A stretch of 6,337 nt of DNA from Bordetella parapertussis (lineage in GTDB: Bacteria > Cyanobacteriota > Cyanobacteriia > PCC-6307 > Cyanobiaceae): the NCBI GenBank assembly GCA_943324725.2, contig CALPMR020000182.1, positions 1 to 6,337 of the forward strand, written 5' to 3'. Every line of letters starts with the position of its first letter. The first letter of the stretch is position 1. A program made the translations under genes and the position numbers. Below, in pieces: positions 6,095 through 6,337 of this stretch. Under the pieces are notes generated by a model. The model searched no databases, was not told the origin of the DNA, and saw only the letters and a list, made by a program, of their open reading frames with translations.

Positions 6095-6337
6095 ATGTTG
6101 CTGCTGGCTTCGGCTTCGCCGGCCCGTCGTCGCCTGCTTGAGCAGGCGGCCATCCCCCATCGCGTCATGGTGAGCGGTGTGGATGAGGAAGCCATCCACG
6201 ATCCTGAGCCCAGGCGGCTGGTTGTTCTGCTGGCCCAGGCCAAGGCCGAAGCGCTGGCAGCTTGCAGCGATCACGGCTGTGCGGCGGTGCTGGGCTGCGA
6301 TTCGCTGCTGGTGTTTGAGGGTCAGGTGTTCGGCAAA
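6095..6337 (+). CDS. maf: Maf-family nucleoside triphosphate pyrophosphatase (N-terminal part)
   Basis: Maf proteins hydrolyse non-canonical or excess nucleoside triphosphates (such as modified UTP/CTP or dTTP, depending on subfamily) to monophosphate and pyrophosphate in the cytoplasm. Eighty-one codons are visible before the right edge, against roughly 190-210 for the family. The start [16 protein letters not shown] (1-16) is the family's nucleotide-binding signature SxSPxRxxLL, followed by [13 protein letters not shown] (20-32), a run of alanine and lysine ([10 protein letters not shown]) and the conserved strand [10 protein letters not shown], whose Asp is part of the active site. The visible part shows no defect. 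The ATG at 6095 places the signature at the very N-terminus as usual; there is no good Shine-Dalgarno. The subfamily (YhdE- or YceF-like) cannot be decided from this part. Confidence 0.93.
   Translation, partial: MLLLASASPARRRLLEQAAIPHRVMVSGVDEEAIHDPEPRRLVVLLAQAKAEALAACSDHGCAAVLGCDSLLVFEGQVFGK

Noticed and set aside
1..6337. HIP1 octamers (GCGATCGC), common in many cyanobacteria
   Set aside because: I saw only partial matches such as GCGATCG near 4016 and GCGATCG near 5150; absence fits picocyanobacteria and is not a feature.
1..6337. CRISPR arrays, insertion sequences, tRNA or rRNA genes
   Set aside because: No regularly spaced repeats, transposase-like frames or RNA gene signatures were visible.

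Overview
The window is very GC-rich, gene-dense and reads as a picocyanobacterial chromosome (Synechococcus/Cyanobium-like). This rests on remembered family resemblance, since no search was run. The MnmA, the short [2Fe-2S] protein, the Npun_F0494-type protein, the YcgJ-type secreted protein and the Maf start all have a cyanobacterial flavour. Everything present looks chromosomal and mostly housekeeping. I see no mobile element, CRISPR array, rRNA or tRNA.

Layout. Positions 1-1332 (minus) hold the first 444 codons of a bifunctional NAD(P)H-hydrate epimerase/dehydratase that runs off the left edge. It carries an unusual 62-residue low-complexity insertion in its dehydratase domain. A 55-bp divergent gap separates it from mnmA (plus, 1388-2731), a tRNA 2-thiouridylase with a long N-terminal extension and a perfect 7-bp dyad over its start codon. 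A 148-bp, comparatively AT-rich convergent spacer follows. Positions 2880-6023 (minus) carry four co-oriented genes, in transcription order: a secreted Cys-paired YcgJ-like protein, an Npun_F0494-like winged-helix-type protein, cobQ (cobyric acid synthase) and a short [2Fe-2S] ferredoxin-like protein. Gaps are 11 bp, a 4-bp overlap, and 74 bp, so they are probably one transcription unit. From 6095 to the right edge (plus) is the start of a Maf-type nucleotide pyrophosphatase, divergent from the secreted gene across 71 bp.

How they fit together. The epimerase/dehydratase repairs damaged NAD(P)H, MnmA modifies U34 of tRNA, and Maf removes non-canonical nucleotides. CobQ makes adenosylcobyric acid for the cyanobacterial B12-type cofactor. 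The link between cobQ and its three poorly characterised operon partners is the least explained part of the window. I found no clearly new system. The best leads are the ferredoxin/cobQ pairing, the linker inserted in the dehydratase domain, the dyad over the mnmA start, and the modular secreted protein.
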